NCBI RefSeq assembly: GCF_013283785.1 | Contig: NZ_JABCPZ010000021.1 | Span: 1 to 64,000, forward strand | Length of the DNA stretch: 64,000 nt | DNA from: Nonomuraea antri | Lineage (GTDB): Bacteria; Actinomycetota; Actinomycetes; Streptosporangiales; Streptosporangiaceae | Reading direction: 5' to 3' | Translations under genes and position numbers: made by a program | Notes under the pieces: model-generated | Told to the model about the DNA's origin: nothing | What the model saw: the letters and a program-made list of their open reading frames with translations, nothing else | Databases searched by the model: none | Part shown: one piece after another, positions 52,990 through 64,000 of the stretch | How positions within the stretch are numbered: the first letter of the stretch is position 1 | Layout: every line of letters begins with the position of its first letter

Positions 52990-53451
52990 ATGGAAGCTCG
53001 GATGAAGAACCCGGCGTTCGTCCTGCCCGGCACGACGAAGGGTATCCAGGCCATCTACCAGGCCATCTACCAGGGCGGCGTGCCGCAGGAGCTGCTGGAG
53101 ATCGTCGCCCTGCGCACCAGCCAGATCAACGGGTGCAGCGCCTGCGTGTACTCGCACGTGGCGAACCTCAAGAAGTCCGGCGAGTCGGACGAGCGCGTGG
53201 GCAACGTGGCCGCCTGGCGGGAGGCGCCGTTCTACAGCGACGTCGAGCGCGCCGCGCTGGAGCTCACCGAGGCCGTGACCCGGGTGGCGGACCGGTCGGG
53301 CGACGCGGTGCCCGACCAGCTGTGGGACGAGGTCGCCGACCACTTCGACGAGAAGCAGCTCTCCGCGATCATCCTGACGATCTCGATCACGAACTTCTTC
53401 AACCGGATCAACGCCACCATCAAGGAGCCCGCCGGCGCGTCCTGGGGCTGA
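52990..53451 (+). CDS. Carboxymuconolactone decarboxylase/AhpD-family protein
   Basis: A 153-residue AhpD-like protein. The redox motif CSACVYSH (Cys49, Cys52, His56) is intact, with LLEIVALRTSQINGCSAC as the family core. With this CxxC-x3-H it is more likely a peroxide-defence disulfide reductase than a decarboxylase. ATG 53002 (MKNPAFV) is an alternative. It diverges from the AfsR gene and converges with the haloperoxidase gene. Confidence 0.92.
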   Translation: MEARMKNPAFVLPGTTKGIQAIYQAIYQGGVPQELLEIVALRTSQINGCSACVYSHVANLKKSGESDERVGNVAAWREAPFYSDVERAALELTEAVTRVADRSGDAVPDQLWDEVADHFDEKQLSAIILTISITNFFNRINATIKEPAGASWG

Positions 53452-53470
53452 TCGCGCGGCGGGCCCGGCA

Positions 53471-54762
53471 TCACTTCCGCGGCTTGAAGTAGTGACGGAT
53501 CATGTAGGCGGTGACCTGGGCGCCGATCTTGGCGCCCCGCACGTCGGCGGTGCGCGTGTGGATGCCGCCCCACACGCGGGCCTCGATCACCTCGGCCAGC
53601 GCGTGCGAGAAGCCGCGGAAGTGGCGCGTGGTGCCCGAGTCCGCGCTGTATCCGCTGAACGGGATGTCGTCCCTGCCGTAGAAGTGGGCCAGCGCCGACA
53701 TGCTGGCCGCGGTGAAGCAGGTGTGCCCGGAGGTGTAGTCGGGGTGCGGCGGTGTGACGAGCAGCGGGGTCCAGTCCGGGTCGGCCTCGGTCTTCGGGTT
53801 GCCGTCGGTGTCGGCCAGCCTGATCGCGGTGATCGGACGCCAGAGGCTCCAGGCCGCCTTCTCGTTGTAGCAGGCGGTGGTGGCGTCGGCCTCGGCCAGG
53901 TCGACCATGGCGAACATGCGTGAGGTCTGCAGCGGGTTCAGCCGCCGGCTGGTGGCGAGCTGGCGCTTGATCTCCCATTCGGCCAGGTGCCTGTCGTGCC
54001 ACCAGATCGCGGCCTGCGTCTGGTCGGCGGTCCTGATCGTGCTGTTCGCCGCGCCGATCGCCTTGACCTCGGCGAAGTCGCGGGCGTAGCGGGCGCTGGT
54101 GAGCGCGGGCGGGCCGGAGGTGCGGAACATGGACGCGCTGGGCAGCAGGAACGGCTTGAGCTTGCCGACCCAGGCCCCGTCGTTGGCGAACGCGGGCGGC
54201 GCCGGGCGCCACTGCCCCGGCCGGGTGCCGACCGGCCAGGCCGGGTCGCCGAACGCGCCGTCGTCCTTCCTGGCGGCGATCATGGCGGCGGCCGCCTGGG
54301 CGCCGACGGCGATGCCGCGCTGCTCGGGGCCGCCGTCGGGGACGGTGGCCAGGTAGGCGTCGTACTGCGTCCGCAGGCGCGCTTGCTGGGCGGGAACAGC
54401 TCGTCCAGGACGTGGTAGGCGGCGCTGGCCACGGCCGCGTCCGTGGATTCCGTGCCGTCGGCGGCCGGCGCGGTCAGGTAGGGCTGGTAGGGGGTGCCGG
54501 CGATCGCGTTGACCGCGTCGTAGACGGCGCCGTGCACCATGGCGAAGCTGCGGGCCTGGACCTGCGGCTGCTGGCGGGCGACGTCCCAGATGGCGGCCTC
54601 GGCGTTCCTGTCCCAGACGATGACGGCGTTGTCGGGCCGGTGCGTGTCCGACGCGTACGCGTGCGGGACGCCGAGGCCGGCCGTGGTGACGGCGGTGACG
54701 ACGGCGGCCGCGACCGGCCACACGACTGTTCGACGTGGGCCTGTACCAGGTGTTTTGGGCAT
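53471..54762 (-). pseudogene. Vanadium-dependent haloperoxidase (PAP2 fold) with a one-base frameshift
   Basis: The N-terminal part (from ATG 54762: signal peptide, then NAVIVWDRNAEAAIWD and AAYHVLDELFP) is in one frame, and the C-terminal part (from AQQARLRTQYDAYLATVPDG to KPRK) in another. The break is at the GGG run 54392-54394; one extra base there restores ELFPAQQARL, the usual family sequence. The catalytic residues are all present in the second part: K-x6-RP in EKAAWSLWRP, TSGH, and R-x5-H in RVWGGIH. So the loss is recent or a sequencing error. An intact gene would encode an exported bromo- or chloroperoxidase or acid phosphatase. Confidence 0.85.
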
Positions 54763-54883
54763 TGGAGCAAATTACTATGCGGCCCCGCGCGTATTACAGC
54801 GTGGTAAACGACGAAAAGTCGATATGGGCCGGGCCGAAAAAAGGCCACTATACGCCGAACCAAGCGCTTGCTACGCTCCGCCC

Positions 54884-58079
<3,196 letters not shown>

Positions 58080-58083
58080 CCGG

Positions 58084-58848
58084 TCACCTGCCGTGCGGGT
58101 CGGCGGCGTTCAGCGTGGCGACGACCTGGTCGTAGTCGCCGCGTGCCTCGCCGTAACGCAGGAACTTCACCCGCTCGACCTGGATCTCCCCGGCGTCGGG
58201 CCGCGTCTCCAGCAGCTCGACGACCTCGGCGACGTACTCGTCGAGCGGCATCGCGAACGCGCTGCTCTCCTGACCGGGCAGCAGCGCGGTGCGCACGGCC
58301 GGCGGCACCAGCTCGACGATCTTCAGTCCGGTGCCCGCGTACTGCAGCCTGATCGACTCGCTGAGCAGGTGGATGGCCGCCTTCGACGCGTTGTAGCTGG
58401 GCGTGGCCCTGAGCGGCGCGAACGCCAGGCCCGAGGAGACGGTGACGATCGTGGCGTCCGGCCGGGCCAGCAGGTGCCGGACGAACGCGGCGATGAGACG
58501 GATCGGGCCGAGCACGTTGGTCGTGACGACCTCCTCGGCCGAGGCGAGGAACGACTCAGGCTCGCGCCAGTCCTCGACGCGCATGACGCCGGCCATCGTG
58601 ATCAGCACGTTGAGCCCGGGGTAGCGGGCGATGACGTCCTGGGCGGCGGCTTCGACGCTGGCCGGGTCGGCGGTGTCGATCCACACGGTGCCGATGCCCG
58701 GATGCTCGGCGGCGATCTTCTCCAGCAGGTCGGCGCGGCGGCCGCCGACGATGACGGTGTTGCCCCGGCCGGCCAGCGCGACGGCGAGCGCCAGCCCGAT
58801 GCCGCTGGTGGCGCCCGGGATGAAGACGGTGTTTCCGGAGATGTTCAT
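58084..58848 (-). CDS. Short-chain dehydrogenase (DltE-like)
   Basis: A 254-residue classical SDR. The cofactor motif is GATSGIG (12-18), the catalytic Ser is in TIVTVSSGLAF and the Tyr-Lys pair is in SYNASKAA. VLITMAGVMR replaces the common NNAG with TMAG, as in DltE-like oxidoreductases. Substrate unknown. It diverges from the XRE/MmyB regulator, which commonly controls such SDR genes. Confidence 0.93.
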   Translation of the reverse strand: MNISGNTVFIPGATSGIGLALAVALAGRGNTVIVGGRRADLLEKIAAEHPGIGTVWIDTADPASVEAAAQDVIARYPGLNVLITMAGVMRVEDWREPESFLASAEEVVTTNVLGPIRLIAAFVRHLLARPDATIVTVSSGLAFAPLRATPSYNASKAAIHLLSESIRLQYAGTGLKIVELVPPAVRTALLPGQESSAFAMPLDEYVAEVVELLETRPDAGEIQVERVKFLRYGEARGDYDQVVATLNAADPHGR

Positions 58849-58960
58849 GTACTCAGGTTGCCCCGCAGGTCACGGCGGGTGCAGAGAACGCCGATCGGGG
58901 GATCGGCGATCCCTGGCTGAGGTCGTCCGGCACGCGGGGCGTGCGCCGATACTGGACGGC

Positions 58961-59803
58961 ATGGACCGCGTCGAACTCGCCGATTTCCTGCGCCGCCGCC
59001 GGGAGTCGCTGCGGCCGGGCGACGTAGGGCTGCCGCCGGGCGCCCGCCGCCGCGCCCCCGGGCTGCGGCGCGAGGAGGTCGCCGCGCTGGCCGCCATGTC
59101 GGCCGACTACTACACCCGGCTCGAACAGCGGCGCGGCCCGCAGCCCAGCGAGCAGATGCTCGCCTCGCTGGCCCGGGCGCTGCGGCTGAGCGGCGACGAG
59201 CGCGACTACCTGTTCCGGCTGGCCGGGCACCACGCCCCCGATCGGGTGACGGCCGCGACACACGTCGCGCCCGCGCTGCTGCGGGTGCTCGACCGCCTCG
59301 ACGACACCCCGGCGCTCATCCTGTCGAACCTGGGCGAGACGCTGGTGCAGAACCGGCTGGCCGCCGCGCTGTTCGGCGACAAGTCCGGTTACACCGGGCT
59401 GGCGCGCAGCGACGTCTACCGGTGGTTCACCGATCCCGCCGAGCGGCTGCTCTACCCGGAGGACGACCGCGACAGGCAGAGCCGCGCCCTGGTGGCGAAC
59501 CTGCGGGCGGCGTACGGGGCGATGGGCGCGCGCTCGCGGGCCGGGGAGCTGGTGCGGGCGCTGGAGAAGGCGAGCGGCGAGTTCGCCGGGCTGTGGGCGC
59601 GGCACGAGGTCGCCAGGCGGTTCGCCGACCACAAGACGCTGATCCATCCCGAGCTGGGGCCGATCGAGGTCGACTGCCAGGTGCTGTTCACCGAGGACCA
59701 GTCGCAGGCGCTGCTCGTGCTCACCCCTCCCCCGCGCAGCGCCGGCGAGGAGAAGCTGCGGCTGCTCGCGGTACTCGGCCACGAACGATTCCCGGCCGGC
59801 TGA
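58961..59803 (+). CDS. XRE-type regulator with MmyB-like ligand domain
   Basis: A 280-residue regulator. The helix-turn-helix is at about 5-90: LADFLRRRRESLRPGDVGLP, LRREEVAALAAMSADYYTRLEQ and RALRLSGDERDYLFRLAGH. The rest is the MmyB-like PAS-type fold (ILSNLGETLVQNRLAAALFG, DPAERLLYPEDDRDRQSRAL), which binds fatty-acid-like ligands in a solved relative. ATG at 58961; the frame extends upstream to 58631 over the SDR gene, which is not used. Confidence 0.92.
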   Translation: MDRVELADFLRRRRESLRPGDVGLPPGARRRAPGLRREEVAALAAMSADYYTRLEQRRGPQPSEQMLASLARALRLSGDERDYLFRLAGHHAPDRVTAATHVAPALLRVLDRLDDTPALILSNLGETLVQNRLAAALFGDKSGYTGLARSDVYRWFTDPAERLLYPEDDRDRQSRALVANLRAAYGAMGARSRAGELVRALEKASGEFAGLWARHEVARRFADHKTLIHPELGPIEVDCQVLFTEDQSQALLVLTPPPRSAGEEKLRLLAVLGHERFPAG

Positions 59804-59812
59804 GGCGCGGTC

Positions 59813-60319
59813 TCACACCCGCGTGGCGATCATCGACTGGCGCACCCGCCAGGTCCGGCCCCCGTCGGCGGACTCGGCGGCGCGCCAGCGGAAGGTGTCC
59901 CGCTCGACGTCGGAGAAGATCCACCGGGTGTGCACCTCGTCGAAGACGCCTTCGAGCACCATCTCCGCGCCTTGCTCGCGCGCCACGAACGGCATGACCC
60001 AGCCCCGGCCGGGGCCGATCCAGGTGGAGCGGATCCGGCGGCTCCGCTCGTCGTAGAAGCGCAGCGTGGCGCCCCATTCCCCGCTCCGGTCGCCGGTCCT
60101 GGCGCGTTCGGCCCGGGTGGGGGCCAGCCAGACGTCCTGGACGGCGCGGCCGTCCAGGACCCAGCCGAAGTGCCACTCCCCCGTCAGCTCCTCGTCGCCG
60201 TCCTCGTGATGGTTGGTCACCGCCACGTGCCACGAGCCGACCAGCCGGCCGAAGAACGCCAGTTCCCGCGCGGCCTCGGGCCTGGGGCCTTCGCTGAACA
60301 GCACCTCACTGAGACTCAT
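59813..60319 (-). CDS. Uncharacterised small beta-rich protein (lipocalin-like fold possible)
   Basis: A 168-residue protein: FFGRLVGSWHVAV near the start, then GEWHFGWVLDGRAVQDVW, FYDERSRRIRSTWIGPGRGW and WIFSDVERDTFRWRAAES. Trp- and Arg-rich strands and LVGSWH suggest a small barrel like DUF1579 or THAP4-type proteins. I cannot assign a function. No signal peptide. It stands alone, between the regulator and tautomerase genes. Confidence 0.75.
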   Translation of the reverse strand: MSLSEVLFSEGPRPEAARELAFFGRLVGSWHVAVTNHHEDGDEELTGEWHFGWVLDGRAVQDVWLAPTRAERARTGDRSGEWGATLRFYDERSRRIRSTWIGPGRGWVMPFVAREQGAEMVLEGVFDEVHTRWIFSDVERDTFRWRAAESADGGRTWRVRQSMIATRV

Positions 60320-60409
60320 GGCCCTCCATGCTGGCCGGACGGGCGGCGGGGGCCGAGCCGCATCACCGACGAAAACCGCTCGATTCCCGCCACCCGCCTT
60401 CGGGAAGGG

Positions 60410-60817
60410 TTACCCGTTCAGTCGCGCCATCGCGGCCACGATGTCCGGGTTGTCGGACTGGAGGCGGCCGGCCCAGCCGGCGTTCTCCAGCGGGTAGTGG
60501 TTCATCAGGATCAGCGTCTCGTCGGTGTTGGCCAGGCCGGCGTAGGCCTCGGCGATCGCGGCGTGGATCCGGTCGGACATCTTCCGCTTGGCGTCGAGGC
60601 TGGACAGCTCCGGCGCCTCCAGGAAACACAGCGGGCGGATCGGCTCGGCGTCGAGCCTGCCGTCCTGGGCGACCTGGCCGGGCCCGTACTCGCGCAGCCA
60701 GATCCGCACGTCGGGAATGCGGTAGGCGGCGTCGATGGCCTGGGTGATCTCCCGCATCATGGTCCGCTTGGCCTCGAGCGTGACCCCTTCAGGGGCCTCG
60801 ATGAAGAACTGGGGCAT
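60410..60817 (-). CDS. Tautomerase-superfamily protein
   Basis: A 135-residue protein with two beta-alpha-beta units: PQFFIEAPEGVTLEAKRTMMREI and CFLEAPELSSLDAKRKMSDRIHAAI. Pro2 becomes the N-terminal catalytic Pro of 4-oxalocrotonate-type tautomerases once Met is removed. The second unit has Cys-Phe rather than Pro at its start. Members act on oxo-acids in aromatic breakdown. It diverges from the HxlR regulator across 101 bases with a palindrome. Confidence 0.88.
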   Translation of the reverse strand: MPQFFIEAPEGVTLEAKRTMMREITQAIDAAYRIPDVRIWLREYGPGQVAQDGRLDAEPIRPLCFLEAPELSSLDAKRKMSDRIHAAIAEAYAGLANTDETLILMNHYPLENAGWAGRLQSDNPDIVAAMARLNG

Positions 60818-60850
60818 GTGCTCCTCCTGTTCGTTGTCGGTAGGAGATTA

Positions 60851-60864
60851 CGACTGTCTAGTCG
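60851..60864. promoter_or_regulatory. Palindrome between the tautomerase and HxlR genes
   Basis: CGACT (60851-60855) and AGTCG (60860-60864) flank GTCT. HxlR proteins usually bind such sites between divergent genes. TAGTCGGAAAAAAC continues AT-rich to the right, which would suit a promoter. Confidence 0.5.
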
Positions 60865-60918
60865 GAAAAAACAACTACATAGATGGGCTTTCCAACTCGG
60901 CCTGGTAGAGTCGCCGGC

Positions 60919-61593
60919 ATGGTGGGCAGGCGCAAGTACGACGACGGGTGCGCGGTGGCGCACGGCCTCGACCTGATCGGCGAACGCTGGGCGCTGCTCG
61001 TGGTGCGCGAGCTGCTGCTCGGCCCGAAACGCTTCACCGACCTGCGCGCCGGCATCCCCGGCGCCAGCGCCGACATGCTCACGCAGCGGCTGCGCGAGCT
61101 GACCGGGTCGGGGGTCGTCCGCCGCCGCAAGCTGGCGCCGCCCGCCGGCGCCTGGGTCTACGAGCTGACCGAGTGGGGCGCCGAGCTGGAGCCGATCGTC
61201 ACCGCGCTCGGCCGGTGGAGCAGCCGGTCGCCGTCGCTGCCGCGCGAGGCCGAGATCGGCACGGACTCCCTGGTCCTGTCGCTGCGTGCGTTGTTCGACC
61301 CGCGGGCGGCCGCCGGTCTCACCGCCGACGTCGCGCTCCGGCTGGGCGACGACCACTTCCGCGTCCGCGTCGCGGGCGGCAGGCTCGACCTGGCGCGCGG
61401 CCCGGCCGACGGCGCCGACGTGCGCATCGCCGCCGACCCCGGCACGCTGGGCGCGCTGCTGTACGGCGACCTCGGCCTGGCCGCCGCCCGCGCGTCCGGC
61501 GCGGTGACCGTCGAGGGCCCGGCCGAGACGGCCGAGCGGTTCCTGAAGCTGTTCCCGCTCCCCACGCCCGCCGCCGGGCCGGTGTCCGGGTGA
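60919..61593 (+). CDS. HxlR-type regulator fused to an SCP2-like sterol-carrier domain
   Basis: A 224-residue regulator. The winged helix is about 8-100: CAVAHGLDLIGERWALLVVR, ELLLGPKRFTDLRAGIPG and LTQRLRELTGSGVVRRRKL. The C-terminal part, about 120-215, reads VALRLGDDHFRVRVAGGRL, ADVRIAADPGTLGALLYGDL and GAVTVEGPAETAERFLKLFP, an SCP2 lipid-binding fold. It may sense a hydrophobic ligand. Its stop overlaps the next gene (GTGA). Confidence 0.9.
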   Translation: MVGRRKYDDGCAVAHGLDLIGERWALLVVRELLLGPKRFTDLRAGIPGASADMLTQRLRELTGSGVVRRRKLAPPAGAWVYELTEWGAELEPIVTALGRWSSRSPSLPREAEIGTDSLVLSLRALFDPRAAAGLTADVALRLGDDHFRVRVAGGRLDLARGPADGADVRIAADPGTLGALLYGDLGLAAARASGAVTVEGPAETAERFLKLFPLPTPAAGPVSG

Positions 61594-62594
61594 GCGGCGT
61601 GGGCAAGCACGTGGTGGCCGTCGCGGTGACCGACGCGGCGCCGGTGTTCGAGCTCGCCGTGCCCTGCGAGGTCTTCGGCGTGGATCGCAGCGACCTCGTC
61701 GACCCCTGGTACGAGCTGCGCCTGTGCGCCGCCGAGCCGGGGCCGCTGCGTACCGCGGCGGGCATGGGCCTCGCCACCCCGTACGGCCTGGACGACCTGG
61801 TCGAGGCCGACACCGTGGTGTTACCGGCGGCGGCCAGAGGGGTGCAGCTCAGCCCGCCCGCGCCGCTGGTCGCGGCGGTGCGCGCGGCCCACGACCGGGG
61901 CGCCAGGATCGTGTCCCTGTGCACCGGCGCCTACGTCCTGGCCGCCGCCGGCCTGCTCGACGGGCGGCCGGCCACCACGCACTGGATGAACGCCGGCGAC
62001 TTCGCCCACCGCTTTCCCGCCGTCCGCTTCGACCCCGGCGTGCTCTACACCGACGACGGCGACGTGCTGACCTCGGCGGGCACGGCCGCCGCCATCGACC
62101 TGTGCCTCCACCTGCTGCGCCGCGACCACGGCGTGGCGGTGGCCAACGAGGTCGCCAGGCGGATGGTGGTGCCGCCGCACCGGGAGCCAGGCCAGGCGCA
62201 GCACGCGCGGCTGCTCGTCCAGACCGAGGACGGCGACGACCTGGCCCCGGCGCTGCGCTGGGCCCGCGACCACCTGGCCGAGCCGCTGACCGTCGCCAGG
62301 TTCGCCGCGCTGGCGCATCTCAGCGAGCGCACCTTCGCCCGCAGGTTCCGCGACAAGCTGGGCATCACCCCGCTGCAGTGGCTGCTGCAGCAGCGGGTAC
62401 GGCTGGCCCAGGAGTTGCTGGAGACCTCCGACGAGCCGGTCGAGCGGATCGCGTGGCGCACCGGGTTCAGCACCGCCGCCCGGCTGCGGCATCACTTCGG
62501 GCGGGTGACCGGCATGTCGCCACGCACGTACCGGCACGTCTTCCGCACCCGCGCGCAACGCGTCCATCGGCCGGCGCCGGAGCTGAGCGCGTGA
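61590..62594 (+). CDS. GlxA-type AraC regulator with DJ-1/PfpI-like domain
   Basis: A 334-residue regulator. The DJ-1-like part covers about 8-190, with VSLCTGAYVLAAAGLLDGRPATTHW at the Cys elbow. Two AraC helix-turn-helix units follow from about 225: LTVARFAALAHLSERTFARRF and PVERIAWRTGFSTAARLRHHF. Ligands of the family are mostly unknown, though arginine- and betaine-type signals are known for some. The GTG start is inside the HxlR stop, so the two regulators are made together, which is unusual. Confidence 0.93.
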   Translation: MSGVGKHVVAVAVTDAAPVFELAVPCEVFGVDRSDLVDPWYELRLCAAEPGPLRTAAGMGLATPYGLDDLVEADTVVLPAAARGVQLSPPAPLVAAVRAAHDRGARIVSLCTGAYVLAAAGLLDGRPATTHWMNAGDFAHRFPAVRFDPGVLYTDDGDVLTSAGTAAAIDLCLHLLRRDHGVAVANEVARRMVVPPHREPGQAQHARLLVQTEDGDDLAPALRWARDHLAEPLTVARFAALAHLSERTFARRFRDKLGITPLQWLLQQRVRLAQELLETSDEPVERIAWRTGFSTAARLRHHFGRVTGMSPRTYRHVFRTRAQRVHRPAPELSA

Positions 62595-62621
62595 CCGCGA
62601 TCCCGGTGTAAGCGATACCCG

Positions 62622-63572
62622 TCAGCGCGAACGCCGTTGCGGCCGGGCCGCGTCCGGTCTGCCGTGCGCGCCGAGCGCGGCCATCAGGAACGGCAGGCTC
62701 AGCCGCAGCTCCCGGTCCCAGTACGGCCAGGAGTGGCCGCCCGGCCCGTACAGGCGCGTGATCGGGCGCACGCCGTGCGCGCGGGCGTGCGCGGCGAACC
62801 GGGCGTTCATCGGGCCGACCCACGACTCCATCCAGTCGGGCGGCGCCCCCGGCGGGTCGAACGGCCCCGGCCGGCCGTCGCCCGAGGCGAGCCAGACGGG
62901 GGTCGCGCGCAGCCGGTGGACCAGGTCGTAGGGGTTGTGCCGGTGCCAGACGGCCGCGTCGGCGACCGGGTCGCCCCACAGCGCGGCCGGGTCGCCGCCG
63001 AACGCCTCGACGGCCGCCATCACGTTCGCCGCCCCGGCCAGCGAGTCGGTCAGCCCGCTGTAGGAGGCGACGGCGGCGAACCTGCCCGGATGGCGGGCCG
63101 CGTACGAGAGCGCGCCGAACCCGCCCATCGAGAACCCGGCCACCGCCTGACGCGGGCCGCCACCCAGGCCGCGTTCGACCAGGCCGGACAGCTCGGTGAG
63201 GTGGAAGCGGGCCCAGGCGGGGCCGTCGAGCCAGTCGCTGTAGAAGCCGTACGCGCCGCCGTCGGGCATGACGACCAGGGCCGGGTAGCCGGCCGTGTCG
63301 CGGTCGACGGCGGTGCCGGTCAGCCAGTCGGGCTCGGCGAGGCCGTGCAGCAGGTACAGCACCGGCCGGCGGCGGGCGGGCGCGGCGGCGTAGCCGGGCG
63401 GGACCAGGACGCGGGCCCGCCCTTCGCCGCCCAGCGCGCGGGAGTCGACGGTCAGCTCGACCAGGCGACCGGCCGGCGAGTGCGCGTCCAGCACGCCCGG
63501 CTGCCCGCGCAACCGGGCGACGGCCGCCGCCGCGTCGGCCTCGATCTCCGCCGGGGCTCGCGAGGGTGTCAT
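62622..63572 (-). CDS. Esterase D/antigen-85-type alpha/beta hydrolase
   Basis: A 316-residue hydrolase. LYLLHGLAEPDWLTGT is the oxyanion strand, GFSMGGFGAL holds the nucleophile Ser, and GGHSWPYW holds the catalytic His. The pattern fits the esterase family with Ag85/FrmB-like proteins. No signal peptide, so it acts inside. The ATG overlaps the stop of the next gene upstream (ATGA), so both belong to one operon. Confidence 0.9.
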   Translation of the reverse strand: MTPSRAPAEIEADAAAAVARLRGQPGVLDAHSPAGRLVELTVDSRALGGEGRARVLVPPGYAAAPARRRPVLYLLHGLAEPDWLTGTAVDRDTAGYPALVVMPDGGAYGFYSDWLDGPAWARFHLTELSGLVERGLGGGPRQAVAGFSMGGFGALSYAARHPGRFAAVASYSGLTDSLAGAANVMAAVEAFGGDPAALWGDPVADAAVWHRHNPYDLVHRLRATPVWLASGDGRPGPFDPPGAPPDWMESWVGPMNARFAAHARAHGVRPITRLYGPGGHSWPYWDRELRLSLPFLMAALGAHGRPDAARPQRRSR

Positions 63573-64000
63573 GCGCCGCAGAGGTTGACGGCGGTGCGGC
63601 CGCGTTCCCTGCTCTCCGCCAGGTCGAGCAGTGCCGCCGCGGAATCGGCCCTGGACATGGGACGCGGGCTGTCCAGCAGGTCGCCGCTGCAGGTGACGCG
63701 GCCGGTCGGGGGTTTGTCGGTCAGCCGGTTCAGCCTGGCGATCGTCCAGTCGAGGTCGGTGGCGCGTACCAGGGCCTCCATCGCGCGCACGTCCGCGTAG
63801 GAGGTGGCGAGCAGCCGGTTGAGCAGCCAGATCGCCAGTCTGGGCCGCTCGCCGACGATCGGGTAGGCGCTGGTGACGACCAGGCGGCGCACGCCTTCCG
63901 CCGCCATCGCGGCGGTGACCGTGCGCAGGACGTGCTCGGCCCGGTGCGGGTCGGCGCGGTCGCCGCCGTTGACGATGGCGATCACGGCGTCGGCCCCGGC
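63569..64000 (-). CDS. NAD(P)-binding SDR-type protein, partial
   Basis: The visible 144 residues run to the right end of the window, and the start lies outside. AMAAEGVRRLVVTSAYPI, LLATSYADVRAMEALVRATDLDWTIARLNRLTDKP and SRADSAAALLDLAE are typical of the NAD(P)H-binding SDR_a5 group (BVR-B-like), which have reductase or sensor roles. The missing N-terminal part should hold the GxxGxxG cofactor motif. It leads the operon with the esterase. Confidence 0.85.
   Translation of the reverse strand, partial: AGADAVIAIVNGGDRADPHRAEHVLRTVTAAMAAEGVRRLVVTSAYPIVGERPRLAIWLLNRLLATSYADVRAMEALVRATDLDWTIARLNRLTDKPPTGRVTCSGDLLDSPRPMSRADSAAALLDLAESRERGRTAVNLCGA

Overview
This window is GC-rich DNA from a filamentous actinomycete. 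Signs are the frequent GTG and TTG starts, many 4-base stop/start overlaps, a mycothiol-isomerase-type protein, an AfsR-type regulator, and SWIM/DUF6493, DUF5925 and TIGR03086 families. A Streptosporangiales genus such as Nonomuraea would fit, but that placement is inference. I saw no rRNA, tRNA, CRISPR array, transposase or integrase. The one selfish element is an intein.

Left part (1-21.4 kb). An amidase gene is split by a LAGLIDADG-type intein at its active site. Next come mtnA with an expanded repeat, a CASTOR/POLLUX-type channel, a receptor-like Ser/Thr kinase and a DUF5925 AAA ATPase. A SWIM zinc-finger gene is coupled to a large DUF6493 gene. A coupled S9/M20 peptidase pair follows, then small enzymes and regulators, including an orphan UTRA domain and a LuxR regulator.

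Middle (21.4-31.2 kb). A short threonyl-tRNA synthetase-like gene lies behind a leader peptide with three consecutive Thr codons and two competing hairpins, the layout of a ribosome-mediated attenuator. Then come a TRAP-TAXI transporter with its DUF1850 partner, a CorA protein with internal deletions, DUF72, YibE/F and NAD kinase. A subtilase without signal peptide is followed by an alpha/beta hydrolase.

Catabolic island (32.9-44.7 kb). Six genes on the minus strand, each overlapping the next by 4 bases, encode a FAH-type hydrolase, a TAXI-like protein without signal peptide, an HGD-like cupin, a class II aldolase, a dienelactone hydrolase and an FAD monooxygenase. A divergent VOC dioxygenase, a three-gene ABC importer, an IclR regulator and a zinc-type dehydrogenase sit next to them. 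ACAGGA/TCCTGT half-sites recur in the three control regions. Together this reads as import and breakdown of an aromatic acid whose identity the sequence does not give.

Right part (44.7-64 kb). A rifampin phosphotransferase lies behind a strong palindrome, followed by an epimerase, an HsaA-type flavin monooxygenase and an AfsR/SARP regulator. A vanadium haloperoxidase gene is broken by a one-base frameshift. A three-gene unit ends in a Tat-exported cholesterol oxidase. An SDR faces an XRE/MmyB regulator, a tautomerase faces an HxlR-SCP2 regulator coupled to a GlxA-type regulator, and an esterase and a partial SDR close the window.
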